Below, one piece after another: positions 44,750 to 55,172 of a DNA stretch of 64,000 nucleotides. This stretch comes from Micrasema longulum. Its lineage: Eukaryota > Arthropoda > Insecta > Trichoptera > Brachycentridae. A program made the position numbers and the translations under genes. Within the stretch, counting starts at the first letter, position 1, and the number at the start of each line of letters is the position of its first letter. Where the stretch lies: the NCBI GenBank assembly GCA_022494885.1, contig JAGVSM010003794.1:124001-188000 (forward strand). Direction: 5' to 3'. The notes beneath the pieces are model-generated. The model was given only the letters and a program-made list of their open reading frames with translations, did no database searches and was not told where the DNA came from.

Positions 44750-44960
44750 TCCAAAGCATTAGATGTATATATATTTTGGTTTATATATAGAGCTACCCAC
44801 AGAGGCTATATAAGGCAGGGAAATACGCTCTCTTTCTCTTTTTCTTGGTCATGACTCGCTTACCTAGCTCCCGAAATTCATTCGTGTTCAGCGGTCCCCA
44901 TTTTTGCGAGTCCCTGCAATAAGCCACCCTGCTTTAACTTTAATTTTCCAAAAATAATAC
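44750..44960 (+). promoter_or_regulatory. TATA-type promoter-like block
   Basis: TATATAAGG at 44,817 is followed about 30 bases downstream by a pyrimidine-rich stretch (cgctctctttctctttttct) and a GC-richer block to 44,960. This is the layout of a TATA promoter, for example of a gene or an LTR. No coding frame follows and no LTR ends with duplications are found, so the call rests on local sequence only. Confidence 0.25.
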
Positions 44961-45142
44961 TCTTCAGAGAAGCAACGCCGTTCATTTAGTTAACAACAAT
45001 AATATATACTATTAGAAACAACCTTTACAGGTATACATACTAAAATAACCGCTGCTCTATCATGAAATTTAATAACTTTTTTCCAATTATTTCGGATACC
45101 TGACTCTACAACTAGAGAATAAACATGTATTTGGTAATTGTT

Positions 45143-45600
45143 CGGTATATGGCCTATCCGACGAATTTTGAATAAATATCCAGCCGGATACCGGATTGTC
45201 AATTAAGGAAACAAAACATTATTTTATTCACAAATACATAAGTTATTTTTAATAAAAATTCGTTACAATTTTTTTGTTGATTGCAGGAAAATGCGTTTAT
45301 TTTATGTTGATTGCAGGAAAGTTGTGAGAAATGTTTTTTTTTTCAGTATTTGTTAGCAGTAAACATTTGCGTTTTTGTTCATAAAATACACTCTCTGTTT
45401 CTAACGATAGCCCCTCCCTGTAGACTAGTGTACACTTTGTACACGCTGCTGCTCGTTTAGGTTTTACCTGTTGCGACTTTGTCAACACAAGAGCAATTTG
45501 ATCTTAATGACTCTTTAGGGTGAAGCTTAAAAACCTAAGAAACGCACACATCTTGGGCCTTATATCTGGCCGCTGGATATTTTGCGTTCCTGCCAAAAGC
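45143..45600. mobile_element. Possible non-autonomous DNA transposon
   Basis: Left 'atatccagccggataccgg' (45,175-45,193) and right 'atctggccgctggatatt' (45,566-45,583) are roughly inverted. The interior holds the perfect palindromic pair GTGTACA-CTT-TGTACAC near 45,430-45,446. Arms are short and imperfect, and no target-site duplication is seen. An FB1-like scrap (atcttaatgactctttaggg) lies at 45,500-45,519. Confidence 0.3.
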
Positions 45601-45969
45601 CTTTATAGATATTTGTTATACGGTATCTGGCCAAATCACTATCTATTAAAACTCTAAAAATTATTAATTTATTTGAAAATGATCTAAACTTCCATTTTTG
45701 CTTCTCAGAGTCTGGTTGTGTTATGTGGTAGTATTGCAGACTCAGAATCAGAAAAAAAAAGGTCAACTTCCCGCTGAACCGTAACTTAATCATATTTATT
45801 TCAACTTATTTACTATCTCTTTTTATTTGCTATTTAAAAATGGCCATCAAATGAAAATATTTAGGCCTATTATATATTTTTAATAACAAGAAGTTTTTCA
45901 AAATGCTCTGCTTTTAAAAAATATACAATGGAAATATTTGCGTTCTTACGACCTATCTAAACATTCACA

Positions 45970-46092
45970 TTTTGGGGCTATTTTCTTTTACTCAAATGGA
46001 AAAAATCGAAAATAAGTTGTGGTAGAGTGGGATACAAACCTTGAGCTTTCTGATCCAGATACCGTGGCACTACCCACGGGACTATAACCCGT
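45970..46092 (-). repeat. SINE4 copy
   Basis: On the minus strand 'cgggttatagtcccgtgg' begins the head. The B box is decayed ('ggtttgtatcccac'). The body matches 20,372-20,440. It is immediately followed by a SINE1 head at 46,130. Confidence 0.7.
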
Positions 46093-46129
46093 CACATATT
46101 TGAGACGAATTTTAAGTAAATTATATCTA

Positions 46130-46215
46130 ATGTTCAGCACGTTTGCCTACTCTGCAAACTATATCGGATTCGATTCCTGACATGGTTGACATAAAATACC
46201 TATTTAAAAAGGTGT
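46130..46215 (+). repeat. SINE1 head fragment
   Basis: It contains 'cacgtttgcctactctgcaa' and 'ggattcgattcctgacatgg', matching 38,936-38,982. The first A-box bases are degraded and the body is absent. Confidence 0.7.
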
Positions 46216-46299
46216 TTTTTTAACGAGAGTTAGGTAAATAGTTCTCAAATAAAATATTTTGAGTGTATCAAAATATTTTAAGGCAAGGATAAAAGATTT

Positions 46300-46485
46300 T
46301 TTACTTATTAAAAAACCAACAAATAAGAAGATACGGATGTTAAAACTTAGTCATAATGACTACAATATTACACGATGTGTAAAGTAGTCTGTTAAACCAG
46401 CAAATGGCAGACTATAACCCCTTTAAATGATTAGACTTCCATATTCTCTTCTCGAATATATTCTCCATCACTGTTGTAATAAATT
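46300..46485 (-). repeat. FB1 copy, degraded
   Basis: It contains 'gaagatacggatgttaaaac', 'acacgatgtgtaaagtagtc', 'ttaaaccagcaaatggcag' and 'ctccatcactgttgtaat'. One arm only. Confidence 0.7.
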
Positions 46486-47469
46486 TCAACCCTTTAGATT
46501 TGGTACGTTTAATTTGATCAAGAGTGAGGTTACCAATTAATTACTCTATTATATTCAGTACCTGAGTAGGGGTTAAGTGGTCACAGAATCGTATTGTAAT
46601 CGAGTACGTGGTCAACTAACAGTATGTGACCTGTCTGCTTTGGAACTACTCTGTAGTAATGACATTCATTAGTGAAGTCTAATATTTTAAAATCTAAACA
46701 ATTTAATTCCAAGTATGTTATTTAAAAACACCGATGCCTTTTGAAACAAAAAAACATCTTCATTGAAATAAAATATATTAATATTGATGAAATGTTGAAG
46801 GCAAAGCAATCAGTCTACTCTACAGTTCAGTCCAGTCTAGACCAGTCCAAGAACAATGAAATTTTGCAGTGGAAGACACCTTTAAAACCATTATTACCCA
46901 TTAAAACTAGCCCCCTTTTTCAAAAGATTTTGGAAAATCACGTTTATTTTACATAAAAAGTAAAATATATAAAAAAAAAAAAAAGGTTCAGTTAGTTTGT
47001 TTATTATGCAATTTATTCAATAATTTTCAATTTGGCTTCTGCCCATTTTACTTTTAGTAGATTTGTTCTTTGTGCCAAGCAATATCTACTTTTTGAGAAT
47101 AAACATAGCGTAAGATTAAATCAAATTAAAATACAATTCTTAAGGATTAAAATTGAAAAATAACATGTGTAGCTTTAATTATGTAAACGCATTCTTTAGA
47201 TAAAATTATAATTCCACGAATTCAAAATATTTCACAAAAATATTCCAAATACCAAAGCCTTAAAAGTTAATAACACGGAAATATTTCACATTAGAATGGG
47301 TAAGTAAAATAATGTCCCTTTAATAAATAATAAAAAATATCCTTTCAATATAGCTCATTGTTAGATGAGCCATTGTAATGGCCATTCTATACTATTCACT
47401 TCTGCCCCTTCCGCTTTTTGTAGCTATCCCAGAACATAAAAATTATAATCAGTCACATCAGCACGTTAG
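46486..47469. other. Gene-free sequence
   Basis: A 71-codon plus frame (46,741-46,956) has no motif. Nothing else is recognised. Confidence 0.4.
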
Positions 47470-47600
47470 TTTTATATTTTTGTGCAACTTCTATGATGAA
47501 GGTGTATAGCGGATTTGTAGTTAGTATAAATAGTGTCTTGATGATGAATGGGACACGTCTCGAAACGGTAGGCAAAGAAAAGTCAATATGTGTTTATTTG
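47470..47600 (+). mobile_element. PLE-b terminal segment
   Basis: It matches the complement of 50,030-50,170 over 'atatttttgtgcaac', 'gatgaaggtgtatagcgg' and 'gacacgtctcgaaac'. The hammerhead-like stem is decayed here (cttgatgatgaa instead of the CTGACAAAG form). Confidence 0.6.
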
Positions 47601-47631
47601 CAATTTACAAATATTTATTGGAACATAATCC

Positions 47632-47820
47632 TAGGCATTTACAGAGCTAAAGATATGTCATCTACTGGAGTTAGTGATCGCTTTACACTTAACCCAGCTA
47701 ATAGCAGATCATAAGCTCTGTAAATGTGTAGATTTTTTTATTTTTTGTAGAAGTAAGCCAGTAAAAAACGGGATTTGTCTTTAAAGCTTTAGACACACTT
47801 AAAATATTGTTGAAATATTC
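47632..47820. repeat. FB1 copy next to PLE-b
   Basis: It holds both orientations of the FB1 core: 'cctaggcatttacagagct' and 'gatcataagctctgtaaatg', with 'cgctttacacttaacccag' between them. It directly follows the PLE-b segment. The flank at 47,768-47,820 matches 'gactggatttc...'-type FB1 flank in degraded form. Confidence 0.65.
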
Positions 47821-48485
47821 CAATTTCGGTGTTTGAATCAATACAAAATATGAACAGTTTAAAAATATCTCACGTTGGAAAAGTGATCTATCATATTCAG
47901 TCAACATTTCGTGTCCGCGATGGTGGATGGAAAGTCAGGATTTATAAAATAATTTATGTAAGTTTAATCGTAATCCTACCCGTAGAAGCGAATGAAAAAC
48001 AAACCGTCAAACCTCCGGTTGGTATTAAAGGTTACTTTATCTCATTCCTCCCTCATATCTCGTGCAAACTGTAAATTTATTTACCTTGTCCCGTTCCCCT
48101 AACTTTTAAAACTTCACCCCCTGAAACGATTTAATTCTGTTAAATACGAGGGGCTTGGGTGATATACAATATTTATTTGTTTTAAGCATATCGGTAACAT
48201 TAAACTCGTGAGATGACCGCTAGCCATTACTCAAATACATATTCGAAATAAAAAATTTCATTCAGTAATAGTCAACTACCGAGAATGCTAAAAAAAGTAA
48301 AGTGGTATCCTAAATCCTTTTGTATTTGGAGAAAAATCCTCATTTTTATCATTCAAATTGAAAAAAATGCGTTATATTAAATGCATGTTTTTTCAAATTG
48401 CATTAAAAACGTTGTTTTATGGTGTATTTTAAGGTAGTTATAAGAAAAGTAATAAACGAAAATCCTCATGTCATTTTTTTAATTA
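47821..48485. other. Gene-free sequence with a GC-richer block at 47,890-48,160
   Basis: No gene is seen. The block at 47,890-48,160 could be conserved non-coding DNA, unproven. Confidence 0.35.
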
Positions 48486-48723
48486 TTTTTTAAAAAGGAA
48501 TAACCCGCTAAGTCTTTACTCTAGAGGCTTTTTGGCAGGGGGGGAAGAACTTCCTCCTATATCCTTATGGGAGGAAGTTATGAAAAATTTATAACACTTG
48601 GACCAGTCAAGAAAAAATTTTTGTTTAATTTTTTTCATGCAACTGACGGGAATCGATCCCGCTACGCCAGCTCCACAGTTTTCCACAGTTGTCCAATTAA
48701 CCAACTGCGCTTCAACGCCTGTC
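48486..48723 (-). repeat. SINE3 copy
   Basis: On the minus strand: 'caggcgttgaagcgcagttg' head, the B box GGGATCGATTCCCG and a body ending 'agcgggttattcc'. A small duplication 'ccacagtt' lies in the head (48,673-48,691). Confidence 0.8.
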
Positions 48724-50029
48724 TTATATTTAAAAAGTACAATATTCAAAAACTGATTATATAAATTTACATCGTACTATTATCATTGTAATACATCTGC
48801 TTAAAGATTAAATGAAATGATGAAAAACATAAGATTGGTGTTAAAATAAAGAACCTTATCCACCATAAGATGCGGATGAGATTTTAAAATTAATGAAAAA
48901 AAAAAGGTTAGTAATGACTTTCTTTTAAGAAAAGTAATTTTACGGTGAAAGAGTATTTTTATTTTTGTTTTAACCAGGAAAAAGAGACCTTTTTTGGGAA
49001 TCATTTAACGAAAAATAAAGCAATAATCGAAAAATCCTCTTGGTGCTCAGAAAAATATTATTATGTTGATTTCTCTAGGGACGCGTTCTCTTGGAAGAAG
49101 GTTTTTTCCACTTATAATAGATTACAGGTTAAGTAATTTGTAAACAAGAAAATACAAAGCATAAAATCATCCTTCCCTAGACACACTTTATTTCTTTGAT
49201 GAATGTTTTAGAAATGTACCCTAAGATAAAATCATTTTATCACGTGATATTATCTACAAAACAAAGATATTATATTTCTATAATTTGCAAAGCAATATGT
49301 AAATAAGAAAAAGGAAGGCTTTAAAAAAACAACAAGAATTTTTGTAAAAGGAATTCAATTATTTTCACATACATTTTAATGATTGTGTTATTTATGTTAA
49401 AAACATAAATTTTGAAGTCAAATATTTTAGTTAATTTTAGTAAATATACCACATAATCACTTACTCACGGTAAGTGGTTAGAGACTAATATGTACGAACA
49501 ATAATGAAATATTATTAATATTTATAGCATTAACTTTGTGGTCAAACATTTTATTTATTTATTTATTAATGAAATCATACAGTCTTTGTATAAAACAAGG
49601 TACAAAAGAACAATTTTAAAAAGTAAGACCAATTACAGATTTCACACTAATGAATGCAGGAGGAGAGGGTAAAATAATTTAATTCTTAAAAAGTAAAAAC
49701 AAAAATATTACATTAAAAGTTCATAAAAAGGAGAAGACATTGTAAAGCTACTCTACTTTCCTCCCTCTCTCTCTGCTTTCATGAACATTCCAATTTAATT
49801 GTAAAAAAATCACAACTAACAATAAATTATTCGATGCAGGTAGTAGAAGTAGGTAAGTATAAATTAAGAGTTGAAATCAAATGATTTAAATTAAAAGTAA
49901 AAGTTAAAATTAAAATGAAAAGTTTAAATTAAAATTAAGTTAAAAGTTTAAATTAAAAGTTAAAATTAAGAATTAAAATTAAAAAGTTAAAATTGAATTT
50001 TACTAAATGTTATTAAATATTTGTATACA
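48724..50029. other. Gene-free sequence with possible LINE 3' UTR and simple repeats
   Basis: At 49,546-49,575 a TTTA run may be the complement of a retroposon tail. The following purine- and pyrimidine-biased stretch to about 49,790 resembles the 3' UTR at 40.5 kb but has no RT frame. At 49,886-49,995 degenerate repeats of 'aaaattaaaagttaa' form a low-complexity tract. Confidence 0.4.
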
Positions 50030-50170
50030 ACCACTTACCGACTTTTCCATGTCTACCGGTTTCGAGACGTACCCGTCTCTTTGTCAGGACATCAATCAAA
50101 CCAACATGCAAACCACCATGCAAAACCCGCTTTACACCTTCACCATAGTTGTTGCACAAAAATATAATAC
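50030..50170 (-). mobile_element. PLE-b terminal segment with hammerhead-like stem
   Basis: On the minus strand: CCTGACAAA, a perfect six-base-pair stem GAGACG/CGTCTC with a four-base loop (plus-strand 50,064-50,079), then GAAACCGG. The core departs from the hammerhead consensus at CUGACAA (G expected for one A). Flanks match the inverted copy at 47.5 kb. This motif type is known in PLE terminal repeats. Confidence 0.7.
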
Positions 50171-50599
50171 CAACACGACATGCATTTCAATAAGCACATG
50201 CACTGATTAGGACAAACATGCACTGATTAAATGATGAAAATATTTCTTGTTTGAGAAGTAATGAAAAAAGTAGAGGGGATGGAAGGAGGGGATAAGCTAA
50301 ATAAGCTTATTAAATTATTCTAATTAGATAATTGTGTCGATGTTGACAACGTATAGTTGAATAATTGATTATTAAAAAAATTATGAGTAACTTACAGCGC
50401 AATTAATTAAATGATTTATTTTACAAGCGTAAAAAACAAATTGTCGTTTATCTATTAGTTTCAATAAAAAAAAAACAATGGTCACCCCGTTTCTCTGAAG
50501 GGGTGGGCAGATATGATAAAACGCCACTTAAATATGTCTGCATACAGGCCTCGCTTCCTCCACATTAATTCATATTTCCGTGCACGCGCGACGATTCCT
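50171..50599. other. Gene-free sequence
   Basis: Nothing is recognised. Confidence 0.45.
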
Positions 50600-50890
50600 A
50601 CTAAAAGTCTTATTTTGTTCTAAACAAAGATGCTTAGGCTACTAAAAAGGTTACAGAGAGTTCTTCTAGGGAATTTTTCTCTTTTTTATGTCATTTTTTT
50701 TGCATGTGGGCATCGCCAAGGGGACTTACGTCCTCAGATGCGGTGTGCGGTATGTGGTGCCGAGTTGATGATATGTATCTATTTGAGTATTGAGTTCCAT
50801 TCATATTATATTCTTCGTCTGATGTATTTTTGATATATTTGTCTACCTTGACCCATAAATTGATACGTTTTATTGGGTTTTTACGATTCG
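50600..50890 (+). mobile_element. 3' UTR fragment of the R1-like LINE family
   Basis: 50,702-50,760 (gggcatcgccaaggggact... cctcagatgcggtgtgcgg) is closely similar to 60,393-60,452, which follows the R1-type RNase H remnant at 59.7-60.3 kb. A shorter match ('tgcttaggctact' / 'tgctaaggctacc') precedes both. So this is probably the 3' end of another insertion of the same family. Confidence 0.55.
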
Positions 50891-51039
50891 ATCATATGGT
50901 ACTATACGACGCAATATACCAGCATTTTCGTTTACGACCTTCGGTTATAAGCAATATTATTTTTTTAATATCTATGCTTTTTTATTGCGCGTATTGATTT
51001 TCTAGAATAAGAATGTTTTAAGAAAAATATTTGGCTTTT

Positions 51040-51185
51040 ATTATTTCCCAATGCACACCCAGTGGTGCATAGGATACTGAATTGGTACTCCAATTGCAAC
51101 TTGTATTTCCTTACATAAAAAGCAAGGTGATCAGTCTTACGTTTTAGGTGCCAGTCCAGGACCTATGAAACATTCCAGTATAATA
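51040..51185 (-). repeat. SINE1 body, head lost
   Basis: The complement of the body and end blocks is present ('agtggtgcataggatactg', 'gtgatcagtcttacgtttta', 'ggtgccagtccaggacc'). There is no tRNA-like head. Confidence 0.8.
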
Positions 51186-51390
51186 ATAATGATAAAAAAA
51201 AAAAATAATTGTTTTTGACAAAAATAACAATATATTTATCTACTACATACAAACTTAGGTAATAGATATCTCTGAATTATGTCTGGTCTGTCTAACTAGG
51301 AACAACCTGTTTTAAGGCAGACATTTTTATGCAAAAATAAACAGTCACATGAGTACTTACAAGTTAATTTATTATAAAGTTATTAGTTAA

Positions 51391-52250
51391 TTCTTTAGCT
51401 CACTCAGAAACATCCTGAACGTTAGCACTCTTAAAAATGTCTACTTTGCGCTTTTTCAATCGGTGGCTGTTTATGGCATAATTGGCTGGGGAGGTTGCTT
51501 GACAGTTGTCATGAACCCCCTAATCAAGACGCAAAAACTTATTCTTAGAGTTATGTTTCGGTGCCCTCCGACCTACCCATCTGAACCATTATTTCAATTG
51601 TTAAAAGTTCTTGATATTCGTCAAATCTGTATCAAGAATGTATTGACAGTTTTCTGGTCAGGCGACTACGGAAGGAGGTCCCAACAGAATGCCCGTACGA
51701 GGCTTTCGCGTAACCTAAACTACTTAATACCGAGAACGCGTACGATGTTTGCTCGGAGACACTTTTCATATATAGCTCCAAGAGTGTTCAACGTCTTGGA
51801 TGAACATATTAAGTTCTCCAAAACAACGTCCATATTTAAGATGAAGATCCATAACTGGATTGTATCGAGGGGTAGAGACCACTGTATGAGATTGCTTCGG
51901 GAATAAATGCATAACATCGCTGCTGTTTCAATTATTATCCATATACGTATATCGTATATGTGTATGTCATCACTGTCATACGTATTATCATATAACTTTT
52001 GATTCCATTTTTGACATGTATTATAAATTTTTATTATTTTTATTTTTCTATTATTATTTTGTATATTTTGTATATTGTTTTGATTATTTTGCATATTTTT
52101 TTGATTACCTGTATATTGTTTTAATATGTAAATAACTATTTTTGATTTATATATCGAAGAGTCCCGACTTAACACGGAATTTCCTAAGTCGGGACATAAA
52201 AAAACATATAATTGTGGCTATGTAAAATTGTGTATTTTGTGCATGAAATA
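51391..52250 (+). pseudogene. LINE RT C-terminal domain with 3' UTR hairpin and poly(A)-like tail
   Basis: After a TAA at 51,388 the frame stays open for 171 codons. It reads YFALFQSVAVYGIIGWGG, then LIKTQKLILRVMF, LFQLLKVLDIRQI, and near the end FARRHFSYIAPRVFNVL. These are the standard blocks downstream of the RT core (YGI..WGG, L...QK.ILR, LF..L.VLDIRQ, ...APR.fN.L). A stop follows at 51,904-51,906. The UTR contains a perfect hairpin at 52,161-52,195 and an A-rich end near 52,240-52,258. This is the best-preserved coding stretch in the window. The catalytic core and endonuclease are missing through 5' truncation. Confidence 0.85.
52161..52195 (+). other. LINE 3' UTR hairpin (11 perfect pairs)
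   Basis: GTCCCGACTTA at 52,161-52,171 pairs exactly with TAAGTCGGGAC at 52,185-52,195 across a 13-base loop. It sits about 50 bases before the A-rich end. 3' stem-loops in LINE RNAs are known recognition sites for their reverse transcriptases. Confidence 0.8.
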
Positions 52251-52261
52251 AAAAAAAAATT

Positions 52262-52960
52262 TAAAAAAGTTATACAATAAATATACCATTTATTATTTTA
52301 CAATGTTTTTTAGTAAGTTTTCCAATTTTTCTCTACCTAAATCCAGTAACCATTTTATTACAAATTTGTTTAATATAATTCGTGTCATGGTTTTGTAATG
52401 TTCGGGTAACATATTGAATATTTTAGGGCCCAGAAACCTGAAATTTCTTTGCCCAAATTCAGAATTTGTGGTAGACCCCATGACCCATCCTTTATTTCAA
52501 AAGTTTAGACTATTTATTTTGCACCACAACAGGCCAGAAGGCCCAATTACAGTGGTGAATCACATCACAGAACACCCAGGCTTGAGAAAAATCACATAAA
52601 ATTTTTGTGTTCTCACCATGAATCGAACCCGGAACCTTCGATGTGTGAGTCAATCGTCTTGACCACTACATCACGGAGGACGTCATAATCTGACTGCTGG
52701 TAATGTGGGAGTGATCTTTTTGGGATTTGGTAGAATAATTTGCTTTCACAAACATAATTATTCTAAATATACATAATTGCCTTATATCTAATATATCAAA
52801 TTCCTTGAATAACTTGACGCTGGGGTACCTGAAAGGCTTTTTAAAAATTATTTTAATAATAGATTTTTGAGCAGATTCGAGAAGTTTTAATATTGATTTA
52901 TAAGTGCCTCCCTATCTTATTATGCCATTAGTTATATATGAGTTATAGACCACCTTTCAT
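52262..52960 (-). pseudogene. LINE RT C-terminal region, minus strand, split by SINE2
   Basis: On the minus strand from about 52,960: VYNSYITNGIIR, a TAG where W is expected, GGTYKSILKLLESAQKS, then YPSVKLFKEFDILDIRQL. After the SINE2 insertion (52,510-52,682) the frame resumes with NSEFGQRNFRFLGPKIFN. The order matches the LINE at 51.4 kb (GII.WGG, QK, LF...LDIRQ, GP..FN.LP). The two are related but different families. The coding end lies at 52,293, close to the other LINE's tail, so the two meet tail to tail. Confidence 0.85.
52510..52682 (-). mobile_element. SINE2 inserted into LINE
   Basis: It is full-length: tail side 'ctatttattttgcaccacaa', body 'aacacccaggcttgagaaaa', B box complement 'gaatcgaacccggaacc' and head 'cactacatcacgg'. 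It splits the LINE reading frame, so it inserted after the LINE. No clear target-site duplication is seen. Confidence 0.85.
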
Positions 52961-52982
52961 ATCAATATTTTACATTCACCAT

Positions 52983-53057
52983 ACCAGAAATCAAACCTAG
53001 CACATCAAGCATAGCAGCGAACGCGCACTAACAAAACACTACACTGCGAGGAGGACT
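52983..53057 (-). repeat. SINE1 head fragment
   Basis: The complement reads 'cctcgcagtgtagtgttttg' followed by 'gcgcgttcgctgctatgc' and a decayed B box. The body is absent. Confidence 0.65.
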
Positions 53058-53417
53058 TATTTCCACTCGATTTTCTTCTTCAAGATTTTTAACCCGAGAG
53101 GAGCCATCGAGTTGACAGCAGTCGTTCAGGATTCTGGTTCTATTTTATGCTTAGAACATTATTCTTTATTTGTCCGGTCAAGAAACAGTAATAGGTGTCA
53201 AAAACAGCCTTTGAAGAAATCTGAAAAATAATTTGACGGTATACAAATAATTTGTATAGAAATATGTATGTACATTCAAAATATGAATTGTTTTTAAACG
53301 TATGTACCTATAACTCAAGATACCTGTGACCTGTTTGCGAATGATCAGAACCTTGGAAGAGTGTTTATGACTGCTCACAGGTAAAAAAAAAGAAAATAAA
53401 TTCCCACAGGCGATTAG
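53058..53417. other. Gene-free sequence
   Basis: The minus frame 53,178-53,468 has no motif. Nothing is recognised. Confidence 0.4.
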
Positions 53418-53612
53418 TCCACCACGTAGTATAGTGGTCCCGGGTACGATTCCAGGCATAATTGCCATAAAATATCAGTCCCTCGACTAGTACCTAGAAA
53501 GACTAATTGTCTTCTATTTGTAAGATAAAAATGATCTAGATATGAAACATTTAATGTACTAATTCAGTGCGCTAAGCAGGAAACGGTGCGGATTGGGTAA
53601 TAATGAGATATG
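53418..53612 (+). repeat. SINE1 copy, degraded
   Basis: The head 'ccaccacgtagtatagtggt' with 'cgggtacgattccagg' is followed by a body with 'tcgactagtacctag' and an end 'aattcagtgcgctaagc'. The head has an internal deletion, since the A and B boxes are too close. Confidence 0.7.
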
Positions 53613-54589
53613 ACACTAAGGAGTAATTACATAAAATACTATTACATGTTTCAGAAAACCATAATTTACATATTAAATTAACCATTGCTGAAATTCTATT
53701 TTATTACCTAGTATGAAACAATAAAAGAAAAATCGGTTCGTTTGATGACAAAAAGATATAAAATTTAAATATTAAGAGTATTTTTTAACTAACCTACATG
53801 TCCATAAAATTTATCGAGTCCCGGGGGTTTTGTATTGATATTTTTTCCTTTAAATTGTGAAAGGACAATATATTTTGTCAGATACTCTACATATTCGTGA
53901 GTTTCCTGAACTAAGGGGTGGGGATGGCGAACATTGTGTAAGAATTCCCCCAAACTTCAGTCGCAAGCTCAAAGTAAAAATATAGCCTGTACCGCACTCA
54001 GATAAAATGAATTTGAAGGCGGTGTGCGGTGTATACGAAATAATTCAAAGGTCACAAAAATTCGGACCGTTGACAATCAAAAAATACCTACACCTTTCAT
54101 CTTTAAATCCAATCAAATCTTAACACAATCCAGTAGTGGTTAAATTGTATACACATTTTTTTTTCATCTTATATTAGGTGTTACGAGAAATATATACATA
54201 TTTAGGTATAAGGAGTAAAATTATTGACCTGAAATGTTTTTATTGCGTTTGTGTTTCACACCTTACCAGCGGTGTACTACAACTGTTCCTAATAGTATGC
54301 ACCACTGGTGCAGAAAGTTTGCTACGAGATTTTGGCTACCATTGCAGAAAGAAGCCAACTTCAGGGTAAAATGTGTGTTTTGTAGAAAAAAAAAAGTGTT
54401 AATGTTCTAGTAATTTGGACCTTGTCGCAGTCGGCAGTAGGCACATTGCTTGTCATTGTTGTAGTGTGTGGTGCCGGGAACCATTTTAAGTTTAATTTCA
54501 GCCCATCAGCGTCGTCTTTTTTTATTTTATTTTAGTATTTGTGTATTTCAATTGTCTCTTTTATTTTTCGTGAATTGTAATTTCAAGGA
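53613..54589. other. Gene-free sequence
   Basis: A 63-codon plus frame at 54,178-54,369 has no motif. A GC-richer block lies at 53,880-54,060. No feature can be supported. Confidence 0.35.
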
Positions 54590-55172
54590 TTATTTCAAAT
54601 CTTTGGTTCGAATTGCAGTTCCGCTATTGCAAATTTTTAGGGTGTCAAGTTGATACGCTCTTTTATATTCACTTTTTTTTTTGCTGTACTGTTTATACAA
54701 TAAAATTTTAACACATCTTTGGCAGCTCAGTTTATAAACTGCTTCGGTTTCCATGGGGTTTCTGTCTTTAAGGTTTAACAAATGATCATGTATTTTTCCA
54801 ACATTCTAAAATTGTGTTTAAGTATTTTGTTTCTAGAGCACTTTGGCTATTCCATAAGTAACATTCTTTTAGAAGTCGTCCTTTTTGTAACATATTTTTC
54901 ATTAATCTTCATTATAGCTTGGGATTTTATAATTTGGTCAATTTTCTTCAAGCTTCGGTCAAGTTGCTTCTTATATCCATTACGCTCTAACGCATCAGTT
55001 ATGTTATTAGTTTTTCTTCCCCTGTAGATTTTTTTCATATTTGTGTCCTTCTCGTATAGTATTTATCAGTCTTCGTTTTTGCGCTTGATAATAATGTGAA
55101 TCAGAGTGTAGGTATCGGTTTTTATGGGTTGGTTTTTGTACACCTTATGCTTAAGACTGCCGTTTGATTTAC
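54590..55172 (-). pseudogene. PLE reverse transcriptase end and GIY-YIG start, decayed
   Basis: On the minus strand from 55,172: GSLKHKVYKNQPIKTDTY, then in a shifted frame SDSHYYQAQKRRLINTIRE, then NNITDALERNGYKKQLDRSL (55,038-54,847). Finally DRNPMETEAVYKLSCQRC appears at 54,781-54,590. These match, in order, the PLE segments G.L.H.VYRK.T.TD.Y, S.H....QK...I.TL, the NGY linker, and the start of GIY-YIG (.AVYKL.C..C). The expected YIGQT block after the cysteines is lost. At least three frames are used, so it is inactive. It abuts the Helitron at 55.17 kb. Confidence 0.8.

Noticed and set aside
49886..49995. CRISPR-like or satellite array
   Set aside because: It is a degenerate A/T low-complexity tract without fixed unit length or spacers.
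51720..52175. 151-codon minus-strand ORF
   Set aside because: It overlaps the well-supported plus-strand LINE frame and its A/T-rich UTR. Its asparagine/glutamine-rich end is the shadow of low-complexity UTR sequence.
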